Part shown: piece by piece, positions 1-11,209 of the stretch
Position numbering within the stretch: position 1 is the stretch's first letter
How the letters are laid out: each line of letters starts with the position of its first letter
Origin: Utricularia gibba
Taxonomy: Eukaryota; Streptophyta; Magnoliopsida; Lamiales; Lentibulariaceae
DNA: 64,000 nt
Direction of reading: 5' to 3'
NCBI GenBank assembly: GCA_002189035.1
Contig: NEEC01000010.1
Location: 1,178,001 to 1,242,000 of the forward strand
The notes under the pieces: generated by a model
Databases searched by the model: none
Told to the model about the DNA's origin: nothing
The model's input: only the letters and a program-made list of their open reading frames with translations
Program-made: the position numbers and the translations under genes

Positions 1-90
1 AGTAGATCTCTTCGATTTATTATTCCTCCACGCACCGCCGTCACTCTCTCTACGCCTCTTCTCGGAGCAGGAGCCCGGCGGCTCAGCCAT
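1..90 (-). CDS. Possible 5' end of a gene leaving the window (partial, unidentified)
   Basis: Reading leftward from an ATG whose first base is at 90, the frame stays open for 30 codons to the window edge. The peptide begins MAEPPGSCSEKRRRE and is rich in Arg, Lys, Ser and Gly. The stretch is much more GC-rich than the AT-rich DNA that starts after about 200, as expected for a first exon. I do not recognise the protein. The plus strand also has an ATG at 90 with a short open frame ending near 188, so the strand is not certain. Nothing can be said about function. Confidence 0.3.
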   Translation of the reverse strand, partial: MAEPPGSCSEKRRRESDGGAWRNNKSKRST

Positions 91-401
91 GGCTTCAACA
101 AAGACGGCGTCGATGAGTAGAATCAAAGAACCGAATGGAGGGAGTTCGTTATGCATGGGAATGTATTACGTGTTTCCTCATATATAGAATGTGGTGTCGT
201 CTTCCTAGCTGCTTTTTCAGTTAAAAAAAAAAAAAAAAACTCTTATGTCATGTTTTCTTATATTTAAATAATAAAAAAATAATTGGGAGCCTTGTTTAAA
301 CATTCTGGAAGAACAGGACGTAGATAATCTGACCAATTCCTAAAATGTGTGCATGCACATGTTAAAAAGGAAATCATCGATGTTGGTATTTTTTTACACT
401 T

Positions 402-650
402 AGTTTGATAATTGAGTATTAATATATTTAAATATAGTATAATTGTATATAATCTTTAATATTTAAGAATATAAATCAAATTATATGAGTGATATAAATA
501 TAATTAATCCATCTTCTATTTGTGTATATCACACACATACTCAAAATGAGTATGTAAGTAATATAGTTATACAAAACTAACATATATATATACTAGTTAA
601 TTAAATAACGATTTATGTATAAATTTTTTATATTATACTATCAAACAATC
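402..650. repeat. MITE-like dispersed repeat, copy A
   Basis: An AT-rich block of about 250 bp opens with a TTTGATAATTGAGTATTAATAT-like end and closes with TACTATCAAAC. Related blocks lie at about 11543-11798 and 36777-37058 in the same orientation. All three contain a TCAAAA(A)TAAGTATGTAAGT-like core and a TTATATGTAAA(C/T)TTGAA-like 3' half. The short imperfect inverted ends fit a non-autonomous DNA transposon. No coding capacity is seen. Boundaries were set by eye. Confidence 0.55.
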
Positions 651-1876
651 TCTTAGAACTATGATAATCTATATATTATACTTGCAGATGATAAATAGAT
701 CATACTTTGAAATCAGATTATACTTTTGTGTTGTGTGTTTGGCCCCCAATTCGGTTTGTAGAGTAGGGAATGAGATGGAAGGGAGGAGGAACGAAGGGCA
801 AGAGCGTCACCCAATAAGAGATTAGGGGTAATTAAGCACAATAATTACCCGCTAATCCCCCTCAATAATGCTAGAGTTTATTTCAACGCCCCTCCTTCCA
901 ACTAACTACAGCCTAATACTACTCTATTAGCCAATTAATCTCCACTTAAACACACACACCCCACATCTCCATTCTCTTTCAAGAAACAATCTTCACTTCC
1001 AGTTAAACCATCATATCTCGTGTGTATGATTGCGTGTTGACGTGGACTTCTTCACCCAACTCTAGGTTATGCTCATGGCATAACATAGAATCAATTATGT
1101 GTGTGCGTATGTGTGTGTATTTAATAAAATTCAAGTTATATTAAATTTAAATGATTCTAATTTTCAAATATTTTTTTAAAATGAATATATAGGGTATATT
1201 ATGTGTTAAGAATTTTAGGACATGATTTTATTTAATTTTTGATGATTTTAATTTTTAACTCTTATATATTAAAAGCAAGCATAAATTCAGATAATGTGAT
1301 TAACTTTATAAATTATTAAATTTCTTTAATATCTGTTTTACTAATTAAATAAAATATTAATTAGAAAATTATATTATTAATTTTTTATTTATTCTAAAAA
1401 TACATCTATATCATAACATTAAATTATATAATAATCTAATATATTAAATTTTAAATTTTAAAATATAATTTTCCACTATTTTATAAAATAGTTTTACAAT
1501 CTCAAAACTGATTTTATTTATATAATTTTAAAATTGATTTTATTCTATATAATTTGAAGTATACCTCTGAATTACAGAACCAGCTCATAATTATTTTATA
1601 ATTGATCTCTAAATGATGAAGATTGAAGAATCAGAAACAAAATATAATACAAAAAATATATGTATATATATTTATTTTGTTGACGTTTTAATTCCAGAAA
1701 TTCATCTTGTTGGATTTTTCGCATTAATGAGCTGATCTCTGCCGGTCCAGAAACCAGGCCCACAATCGGGGAGGGTTAATTGGGCTGCAGCCCAGCAGCA
1801 TTCAGACTCGTAGCCTAATCTAGTCCATTTATTGCACTTGGTCAACTTTTCATAGTTCATAAAATATTAGGCATAG

Positions 1877-1877
<1 letters not shown>

Positions 1878-1920
<43 letters not shown>
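1878..1920 (+). repeat. (CT)n microsatellite upstream of UXS
   Basis: About 20 CT units run here on the plus strand. Pyrimidine tracts of this kind are common in plant core promoters and 5' leaders (Y-patch). It probably belongs to the UXS leader, but the transcription start cannot be fixed from sequence alone. Confidence 0.8.
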
Positions 1921-1921
<1 letters not shown>

Positions 1922-2665
1922 CTCTGGAGATCTTGATTTTTAAGAAAATAATATCGAAATTAATTTTCAGGATCGAATTTTCTATTCAAATATGTCAGGA
2001 GGAAGGATTTTTATTTCCTGGAATAAATGTATTTTCAATTATTATTTATTCGAATATTTGTGTATTTTTAATAAAAAAAATACGTGGCAACCTCCAGGCT
2101 AGGACAGTGTGCCTACAATCATCCCTATCTCTTTTCTTTCTTTTTTTTTTTCATGTTTTCTTTAGCATTTGGGAAGCATTCGCGAATGCCTTGACTTCCT
2201 CCTTTTAATATCTCATAAACACTCGTCTCTTAAGAAAGTTAGATCATTTTCTTGGCATTTATGATATTTTAGCCCGATTCTGGAGCTAAGGCATAACCCT
2301 TAAGCGATTGGGTTCTTCATTCTGCAGGCACTCTCTTGGTTTCTTTCAGATTTCTTTTCTTTTTTGCTCACATTTTGTATGGTGCTGCGATTTTCCTTTC
2401 TGGGCGATCGAAAAAAGAGATCTTTTTTTTCTTTTGTATGCGTTAATTTTTTATGCGCTGACAATGGAGTGTACATTGTCAGTGTTATGATATGTTTCCC
2501 TTCGAAGGGATATTTGTTTGTGATAAAGATGGTATTTTCGAATAGAAGCACGTGTGATGATACAATGTTGTGGGGGATCAGTATATTTGTCTTGCAAGGA
2601 TGAGTGTGCTTGTAGGTTTTTATGTTGTTATGTTGAATTTCAGAGCTGAATTGACTGATCTTGCA

Positions 2666-4930
2666 ATGGCCGAGGAAGTAACAAACGGAGGGAACCATGT
2701 AACCACAAAGGCGCCTCCAGAGCCTTCACCATTGAGGAGGGCAAAATTTTTTAAGGTATGAAGGCTGCCTAAGCTTAAGGCTTTTTCTGTGATCCGGGTG
2801 GGGTTCGGTTAAATCATAACTGTATATTGAGTTTGGTATGGTATCTGATGAACTCCTGTCAGGCAAACATGAGAATTCTTGTCACTGGAGGAGCAGGGTT
2901 CATTGGCTCTCACTTGGTTGACAAGCTGATGGAAAACGAGAAAAACGAAGTAAACATTGTCAAATCAACAGCCTTTCTAAGGTGGCATCCGAGTTTTTGG
3001 GTAATTTTTTCTAACCATGATACGCTGCATCGTGTTCTGCATAGGTGGTAGTTGTCGACAACTTTTTCACTGGTTCTAAGGACAACTTACTACAATGGAT
3101 CGGTCATCCAAGATTTGAACTTATTCGGCACGGTATGTGCGAATTTTAATTGTGCATCAAGTAACTTATCTTCCACTGAGATGATACTGAACTGAGACAG
3201 AGTCTCTATTTGCATTTCACCCTCTGAATACCTGTACAAAATGTTTGTTGTCAATCTTAAGTGCTATTGTCTTAGTATTGATGTTCTTTTTTCAGTTCGT
3301 ATGAAAATGTATTGTGAAGAAAAAACTTTCTTATAACTTTCCACCTGTTTCGTGAACCGATCCATTCATCATATGAATTTGACTATTCGGTGATTTCTCA
3401 GATGTGACAGAAGCTTTGCTGGTTGAAGTTGATCAGATATACCATCTGGCTTGTCCTGCTTCTCCAATTTTCTACAAGTACAATCCTGTGAAGGCAAGTC
3501 TCTTGGAATCTCGTTGACTAACTGTATCAAATGTTTTGGACTATCAACCTCTAGGAAAAAAAGATGTTACCATCGTTTTTTCATCAATGGAGACACAATT
3601 GCTGATCTGTTTTGAATACTGCAGACAATAAAGACGAATGTTATTGGGACGATGAACATGTTGGGGCTGGCGAAGCGTGTAGGAGCTAGGTGCCACTCCC
3701 TAAAAGCTGATCCTTCTCATTTTCCTTCATATTGTTTGTTTTCTCTTTGGAAATTCATTAGCTGGATTTTTAACAGGATCTTGTTGACCTCAACATCGGA
3801 AGTTTATGGTGATCCACTTGTGCATCCGCAGACTGAAGATTATTGGGGCAATGTGAACCCCATAGGTAATGTTGATTTTCAAATAAGAGAATGAAGCTGA
3901 TGTTGTCTTGTGGATGGTCCTTCACTTAGTCTAATTGGTTATATTTCCTGAATGCAACTTGAAGCTTTTATTTGGTTCATCTTTAGGTGTTAGGAGTTGC
4001 TATGATGAAGGGAAAAGGGTAGCCGAAACTCTGATGTTTGATTACCACAGACAGCATGGCATTGGTATGGTCTTTTCTTTTATGCCTTAGACTTTGATGT
4101 AGTCTCTGGGTTGACAGATTCCTAACCATTCTGAATGTGTAATTTCAACAGAAATACGGATTGCAAGAATCTTCAACACTTACGGGCCACGGATGAACAT
4201 AGATGATGGTCGAGTTGTCAGCAATTTCATAGCTCAAGCAATACGGTAGTGTAGAATACATGGCAAGCTTTGGCAGCCTTGTTACAATGACAAATCCTCC
4301 TGACTCATACCTGAAAACCATGCAGTGATGAACCTTTGACAGTTCAGTTGCCTGGAACTCAAACGAGGAGCTTCTGCTATGTTTCTGATATGGTGCGCTT
4401 CACTGTTGTCACTTTGGCATGGAAATTAAAACTGCTTACGATGTTTTTCTATTGCTTTTTAAGGTTGATGGTCTTATTCGACTGATGGAAGGAGAAAACA
4501 TTGGCCCCATCAACATTGGAAACCCAGGTTTGTACCCAAAATACTTCAATCAGCATCAGAAACTCATCAGCCTGCGTAGATGAACATCTTGGGATCCTGT
4601 TTTTCAGGCGAATTTACAATGACCGAACTGGCTGAGACTGTAAGGGAGGTAAGTAACAAGAATCCCCAACGTTTTCTGCATACAATGTTCTCATCTTCAC
4701 AGCTTTTTGTTAACATAAGCAATCTCAACTTCATCCCTGTCCAGTTGATTAATCCAGCAGTGAAGGTAATTAGTGTGGAGAACACTCCTGATGATCCCCG
4801 CCAAAGGAAACCAGACATAACAAAGGCTAAGGAGCTGTTGGGTTGGGAACCCAAGATCAAGCTACACGAGGGCATTCCTCTAATGGAGGACGATTTTCGC
4901 AAGAGGCTCGGGATTCCACGGAAGCATTGA
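2666..4930 (+). CDS. UXS: UDP-glucuronic acid decarboxylase (UDP-xylose synthase), cytosolic type
   Basis: Twelve exons (2666-2755, 2863-2949, 3045-3132, 3402-3493, 3625-3689, 3777-3865, 3987-4064, 4152-4245, 4326-4392, 4464-4527, 4608-4648, 4745-4930) join in frame to 346 codons, the usual length for plant UXS. The enzyme converts UDP-glucuronate to UDP-xylose for cell-wall xylan and glycoproteins. Visible features are the NAD-binding Rossmann glycine motif [10 protein letters not shown] near residue 40, the catalytic region around [12 protein letters not shown], the YDEGKR segment with the Tyr-x-x-x-Lys pair, and the family ending RQRKPDI. There is no N-terminal membrane anchor, so it is of the soluble UXS3/5/6 class rather than the Golgi class. 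Intron 4 starts with GC instead of GT. The next gene, PLSP1, starts only about 270 bp after the stop. Confidence 0.95.
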
Positions 4931-5201
4931 AACCTTACTACACTTACATCTTCAACATAACTCTCAGAACATAGCCACTATTTTTCTTTGCTGTACTAAG
5001 TGAACTGCCGCTTTGAGTTTGGTTTGGTATGATGCATAGAAATGCTGCCTTCACATTTCATCATAGCCGTTTGGATGAGTTCTGTTCTATGGATTTGTCA
5101 AGGAGAAAATGCTTAAAACCAATGAAGGATACTGTTGCTTCTGTTTATTCGACCCACTTTATTTGTATATGCGTAGAATACTGTGAACGTTTCAAGGGTC
5201 G

Positions 5202-6781
5202 ATGGCGCTAAAGCTATCACCATTGTCGTTATCGTCTTCTCCGAGTACCTGCAATAACCCACATCGCTGCTTCACCTTCGCCACTAGTTCCATCCGTCTA
5301 CCTGTTTCTCCCAAACCTATATTGAGTTGCAGGAATCTATTGAAATCCTCGAGAATACTCGAAAGATCTCGGCTTTACGCCCTAAATCCAAATGGGTCCA
5401 ACAGGGAGACTGACAGGCCCACGGCATTGAACGAAGAAAGTAACGGCGGCGGTGATGGTGGAGGAGGAGGAGGAGGAGGCGGCGATGGTGATGATGGGAC
5501 AACGGAAAAGGGAACTGGGCTTCTTCCTGACTGGCTGAATTTCAATGCGGATGATGCGAAAACAGTTATTGCAGCGGTCGCCGTGTCGCTTGCCTTCAGG
5601 ACCTTCGTGGCTGAGCCTCGATATATCCCTTCCTTGTCCATGTACCCAACTTTCGATGTTGGAGATAGAATCGTTGCCGAAAAGGTTAGTCATCTCTGGA
5701 TCTAAAATTACTCAAAGACTTCATTTTTATGAGCAAACTCAATTCTATGTAAATTACCTTGTAATGCTATGCTATCAGTTGCATTGCTGCTACCTTTTGA
5801 AGGAGCTGGAAATCTTGCAGTGGGAGTTATAACCTGTTATTTGTTGAGTGATGCCTTTCGAACAGTCTATACTTCAGCGTTTAAATAGGATATTTTGCAT
5901 GATCTCTAAGAAGAACATAGACAAGGGTAAAGTATGAGTATTTCGACATCTGGCTTAGAAGAAATCTGGTTATGCTTCTCACTTCAAAGTTACTTCAGGG
6001 CCTTTGTTTTTTAGTCTCCTGCGATAGATAAACCCAAATGCAAGCCTTCTGTGTTTTGGGATTTCATGAAGCTCTTTGTGTGATTTTCATGATGTGTTTT
6101 CCTTCTCAGGTTTCGTACTATTTCAGAAAGCCATGTGCCAACGATATCGTAATTTTCAAAAGCCCACCTGTGCTTCAAGAAGTTGGGTACTCGGATGATG
6201 ATGTTTTCATCAAGCGCATCGTCGCAAAAGAAGGAGATGTTGTAGAGGTTAGATCCAGACTGAACTTACAAAAAATGTTTGTGATGATGTATCCCTTCAA
6301 TCTAATACAGGTCCACGAGGGAAAGCTGATAGTGAATGGGGTTGCCAGGAATGAAGACTTTGTCTATGAACCACCCAAATACAACATGTCGCAAATTGTA
6401 TGTTCCTCTTTGCTTAGTTGACTTGACATACAACACCGTAGTACTATGACAAAACATGAGCAGACTATCTAGAGATCACATCTATCTGTCCTTGAATTGC
6501 AGGTTGTTCCAAAAGACTATGTTTTCGTTATGGGTGATAATCGTAACAACAGCTATGACTCCCACATTTGGTAACCTTTTCAGTACTGAAGCTTTGTTGA
6601 AGCCCTTTGTTAGCTCTTCATCAGCCAAACCTTAAGTTTTCCCTTGCACAGGGGCCCCCTTCCATTGAAAAACATACTAGGGAGATCGGTGCTTCGGTAT
6701 TGGCCTCCTACTCGAGCCGGATCCACGGTTTTCCCTGAGGGGTGTGCACCGGATGTTAAGGAAAGCATTGCTGCTCCATGA
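5202..6781 (+). CDS. PLSP1: Plastidic type I signal peptidase 1
   Basis: Five exons (5202-5684, 6110-6247, 6311-6397, 6503-6570, 6652-6781) give 301 residues. The enzyme removes thylakoid-transfer signals and processes Toc75 in plastid membranes. The first 70 or so residues are rich in Ser and Arg with few acidic residues, as in a chloroplast transit peptide. A Gly/Asp-rich spacer follows, then a membrane segment near residues 120-140. The catalytic Ser lies in PSLSMYPT and the catalytic Lys in VFIKRIV. The box [11 protein letters not shown], typical of type I peptidases, is intact. The sequence from the serine box to the C terminus matches Arabidopsis PLSP1 closely, as I recall it, and differs from the TPP (PLSP2) subgroup. 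The start codon is the only ATG that keeps the transit peptide. Confidence 0.94.
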
Positions 6782-7551
6782 TCAATTGGCTGCAGAGATT
6801 CTTTCTACTGAGGATGTCTTCAGGGAGAAACATAAAGGGAGGTCCAGTCCTCCTTTTACACCAGGCATGGAGATGTGGAGGAGACCCCAATTCACCATCA
6901 ACTAATGCACGAGGAGGATTTTTTATTCTGTACGTTGTATCAAACTACACTGATTAAAAAAAAAAAAAAAAAAAAAAAGAACCAGGTAGCATGTCTTTGC
7001 TTGGTTGCAGGAGCTAAAGTAATGGTTTTATGGTTTTGCTTTGAGGAATGGCCATTGTTACTTGGGTAGTGCTTATGTTGAAAATGCTGCCTAAAAGAAT
7101 ACTTGAAAATCGATGTGTTATTTGGTCAGTGAACCAATTGCAGAATTGTCAGAAGACACTGCATGACTGGAGTTTTTTTGGTTCCCCAGAATTTGACAAA
7201 TCTCTCTTTGGGGTAAGAATTTGAACGCTTTCCCGGGCTTGTCGCTTTTGGTTGGTTCTTGTTCCTCCAAATTTGTGCAATGTCTTCCATTGAAGCTCTG
7301 CGAAGAAAAATTCTGCACCAAGATTTTTCCTGGCCCGAATCATTCTCTTCAAGGGCGTTTGATGATCGCCGTTGTTCTGAGCAAATTGGGATTGCCATGG
7401 AGCCAATGCGTCTATGGGTTAAATCTCGCCGTTGCATTTGTTCTCAAGGATGGTTAAAGCAGAGAGAAACATGCAGAATTCAAGGGTCTACCACGTCTGC
7501 AAGATATTCGATGTAAGTCCTGTAGGAAGAACGAAAAGCTAGGTTCATTAT
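6782..7551. other. PLSP1 3' region and RopGEF leader
   Basis: The stretch contains the PLSP1 3' untranslated region, an A run at about 6956-6978, and the upstream region of the RopGEF gene. An 80-codon open frame starts at an ATG near 7280. It cannot be joined in frame to the RopGEF exons with a realistic intron, so it is more likely leader sequence or an upstream ORF. Confidence 0.5.
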
Positions 7552-9763
7552 ATGGGAAACCGGAGCGAAGCCATTGATGAAATTATGAGGAATGAAGCAT
7601 CTGCATTATCGGCCGCTCAGCAGACTGATGCTTCTTTGGAGAATGTTTCCCCAAAGGCGGGAACAGGGGCAGCTAAAAAAGATAGGGCAGTGACAGGTAT
7701 GCCCTGCATTTTGTTTCTGTTGATGAATTGCTTCTTCTATCTGGACGCTGAAAAAAGGCATCTTTTTATCTACCGTTTCTCCGTCGCGTTTATTTGTATA
7801 TTTTTGGTTCAGATATGGACTTGATGAAAGAGAGATTTGCAAAGCTGCTGCTTGGAGAAGATATGTCAGGTGGCGGAAAGGGTGTTTCATCTGCTGTTGC
7901 CCTGTCAAATGCCATTACAAATCTTGCCGGTAAGCGTCACCTCTTTCTCTTACACACGTGCCGAATTTCAACTTTTTCTTGCTGAAGGTGTTATATATTG
8001 CCTTTTGTAATTTTCCATTTCCATCTCAGTTGGTTGAAACATTACATGATCAACCACTAGGTGTTAATCATGTAGCAGTATATAGTGATTGAGCAAGTAG
8101 CATTCATTATGCCATCTTGCCGGTGATTGATATACTTTTTGGCATGCATATGGTGAATCAATCTGTGGTACACATTGCAGCTTCTGTTTTTGGAGAACAG
8201 GAGAAGTTGGAGCCCATGGCGCCTGAGAGAAAGACAAGATGGAAAAAAGAGATTGACTGGCTATTATCAGTTACAGATTATATTGTTGAATTTGTTCCTT
8301 CTCAACAGAAAGCAAAAGATGGATCAAACATGGAGGTAGACAACACTTGGTTATTTTAAAGTGTTGGTTTTCAGTAACAGTGAATCATTTTTCCTTACAG
8401 ATAATGGTGACACAACAGCGCAGAGACCTGCTCATGAATATTCCTGCATTGCACAAGCTTGACGTGATGCTTCTTGTATGAATCTGCTTACTTCTAATAG
8501 TTTATAGAATATTCTCCTCATGGGTAGGTTCCTCAACTAGAGCATTGCAATTGGCAGGGTACCCTGGATAACTTTGGTAGTGAGCAAGAATTCAAATACG
8601 TATCCAAGCATGCTGATGATTCTGAGAAGGGGTCCAGAGGAATGATAAGTGGTGGCTACCAACTGTGAAGGTTCCCCCAAATGGGCTTTCTGAAGAGTCA
8701 AGGCAGTTTTTGCAGAAGCAGAAGGAAGCTGTGAATCAAGTACTGAAAGCTTCCATGGCAATAAATGCTCAGATACTTTCAGACATGGAAATTCCTGATG
8801 GTTATATTGAATCACTTCCCAAGGTACCATGACAGAGACACTCTCTTGTACTTGAGGAAAGACCATTTTCTGGTAGAATTTGTATGCCTTTGGCGTGAAA
8901 CACACTTATGATTTGAATATGTTGATTATGTATTCTTGCAGAATGGCAGATCAAGTTTGGGAGAGTCAGTATACAGAAGCATCACAGTTGAGTTTTTCGA
9001 TCCGCTCCAGTTCCTTTCATATATGGATCTTTCGACGGAGCACAAAGTCCTTGATCTGAAGAACAGAATTGAGGCATCAATTGTGATATGGAAAAGGAAG
9101 ATGAACCAGAAGGATGGGAAATCCTCCTGGGGTTCCGCTGTAAGCTTAGAGAAAAGAGAGCTTTTCGAGGAAAGAGCAGAGACAATTTTACTCCTCCTGA
9201 AGCAACAGTTTCCTGGAATTCCTCAATCCTCACTCGAGATCAGCAAAATCCAGTTCAACAGAGTATGAATCACAGATTCACCTTAGCATCCAAATGCATA
9301 TTCTTGAACTAATGTAACCTAATTCTTGTTCCTCCCTCTCTAGGATGTGGGCCTGGCTGTGCTAGAGAGCTACTCTAGAGTGCTAGAGACATTGGCCAAC
9401 ACTGTAATGTCACGTATTCAGGATGTTCTGTATGCCGACTCTCTGGCTCAAGATCCATCACTTGCATTATCCATGCGGTCTCCAACACTTGGTAGCTTTC
9501 CAAGCCCCGGGGAAGAGCCGGAGAGGCTAAGTTCCACTGCAAACACCCCAACCTCCATGACCCTGTCTGACTTCATGGGATGGAACTTGGAGCCTGCGGA
9601 GGCAGAGATCAAGAAGAACCATTCAGTCACTAATTTGGAGACTGAAGGTAAGGCCGAGGATGAGAAATTCTTCTCAAAACTTACTAATATAAACATCAGG
9701 AAGTTCTCTTACATGGACAAGATTGATTTGGGAGGGGTGAGAAGCCCAACAGCTCGTCATTAA
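7552..9763 (+). CDS. ROPGEF: Rop guanine nucleotide exchange factor (PRONE domain), one-base frame break
   Basis: Seven exons (7552-7696, 7813-7929, 8181-8335, 8401-8475, 8558-8823, 8942-9262, 9344-9763) encode about 499 residues. RopGEFs activate Rop/ROP GTPases at the plasma membrane in polar growth such as pollen tubes and root hairs. The PRONE domain starts at [20 protein letters not shown] and includes [13 protein letters not shown], the LPKNG box, and a C1 segment ending near [16 protein letters not shown] variable, possibly autoinhibitory tail follows with SSTANTPTS and FSYMDKIDL. Exon 5 is 266 bases, one short of in-frame. The G run at 8629-8632 would restore a continuous PRONE reading if it had one more G. 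Context (PLSP1, ALDH2C and DLK2 nearby) points to the ROPGEF8-type locus. The N-terminal start is the only ATG in frame but is not otherwise supported. Confidence 0.9.
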
Positions 9764-10125
9764 AGCTAACAGGAGACATAGACTTGACTTGTTGTGAAGA
9801 ATAAGGTTGCGTGCAGTATAGCTCCAGTTTTTTTCCCCCATGTTTATACAAAATCTGCTCATGCCATGAGCTGTATACACCAGTTACAGATAGTCAACGT
9901 TGAGTAAATAATGTAGTGTCTTTCTGCATCTCCCATTGAGAAGTTTACCCATCTTCACTTGAGGGATGAAACAGAATTTTGGAATTCCAAATGGACTTGT
10001 GTTCATCAATACTCACTATCATTTATGCAATGTTAAGTAGTTCTCTTCAAGTTATCTTCAATGAAAATTATTCATATAAAAAGAACAATAAGCGATTACA
10101 TATCATGCAAAATATTAAGGGGATT
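9764..10125. other. Convergent 3' regions of RopGEF and SPEAR gene
   Basis: This short spacer lies between two genes that converge. It contains their 3' untranslated regions. I see no further gene. Confidence 0.5.
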
Positions 10126-11209
10126 TCAAAGTGAGAGTCTGAGCTCCAAGTCTATCTCAGTGGAACTGGTTGATTCTGATCTACGATGATCATTTGATCC
10201 CATAAAATCTCTCACAACCCTGTTCTCGCACTCCTGTAAAAACACAGAGAATCACTCCAAAGCAGCGGAGTTAGCTGGAGTTGTAAGCAAAATTTTCGTC
10301 CCAAATTCATGGCATTCTTTTATCCATCTTGCAGCCATTCAAATTTTTCTGAGCGAGTCACTTCATTCCTCTGGTATGAACACGCTCAACCGAAAGCATC
10401 GCTTGATGTGTAATCTATACAAAATTTTTCAAAAATGGTTGTATGAATAAGGGATAGTTCGTTCACCTCCACATCGGTCTCAAAGAACGGCGTAGCAGTA
10501 GCAGGATGTGGCCCAAAGAAATGCTGTTCTAGAGGAGCACCTGTATGGTGCCATCTGTTTCGAGTAGAATTGTGTGAGTGTGAAAATGTTCCATGAAATT
10601 ATGCCTCAGAACTTAGAAGGTCAGAATGAAGACCTTGGAGCACTGTTGATCGTAGGGTCTCCATACACGATATTTGCGGCATTCAAATCGGGAAGACCAA
10701 CCTGCAAAAAGTGCCCGATTATCTAGTTGCATGTAACTCCTACTGAAGAACAGATCGTTAAACGATTAAGGGTTCCAGGTTTACCAGAATCCCGCGATAG
10801 GCTTGAAATCCATGGACAAGCGATGATGGATATGGAGCATGCGGTTTTGTATCTTCCTGCACATTCGAAAGAAGACCAGTTACTCAGATTCAAGACAGGT
10901 TCATAAGGGATGACCGGCATTATCGCCCACTTCTATGAATCTGTGCGGCAATTGCATGCCCACTGCGCAACACCCATTTCAACAAAAACACAGAATTCGA
11001 GAGAAAAAAGAAGTTACATGATGACAGAAGTTAGGACCATGAAAAGGGTTGCTTCCCATTTGAGCGCTCATTCTGATCTTCTCAAGCTGCGCAACACCGA
11101 GTCCTCTCTGCGGCTGCTTCGGCTTATCAGTACCCGATCTCTTGCTCCTCCTCGCCGACGAAGACGACACCGGAAACCGGCTCGGATCACCCAAAATGTT
11201 GCCCCCCAT
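10126..11209 (-). CDS. SPEAR-type (SPOROCYTELESS-like, EAR-containing) transcriptional adaptor
   Basis: Five minus-strand exons (11209-11018, 10856-10785, 10701-10634, 10554-10467, 10233-10126) have consistent phases and GT-AG borders and give 175 residues. An in-frame ATG 11 codons upstream (11242) is an alternative start. The N-terminal half holds KQPQRGLGVAQLEKIR, the conserved motif of SPL/NZZ and the SPEAR/TIE proteins. The last residues, EIDLELRLSL, form a C-terminal EAR motif (LxLxL) that recruits TOPLESS co-repressors. The family binds CIN-TCP factors or other regulators and acts in the nucleus in ovule, anther and leaf development. The middle part (DLNAANIVYGDPTINSAPR, HFFGPHPATATPFF) is less conserved. 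The gene is easy to miss because only exon 1 forms a long open frame. Which SPEAR member it is cannot be decided here. Confidence 0.85.

Larger units (their letters stand above)
91..2665. other. AT-rich spacer and UXS upstream region
   Basis: No convincing protein gene is visible. The stretch holds one copy (about 402-650) of a dispersed element bounded by GTTTGATA/TATCAAAC-type ends, simple AT-rich DNA at 1100-1700, a CT microsatellite at about 1878-1920, and the presumed 5' leader of the UXS gene. A leader intron probably ends shortly before the UXS start codon. Confidence 0.6.

Noticed and set aside
5440-5510. GGA/GGC repeat tract in PLSP1 as a frame problem
   Set aside because: It codes for a Gly/Asp-rich spacer also present in Arabidopsis PLSP1 and stays in frame.
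7280-7516. An upstream frame before RopGEF as an N-terminal exon
   Set aside because: Its GTAAGT donor would need an intron shorter than about 45 bases to reach the next exon, or would join out of phase to the PRONE exon.
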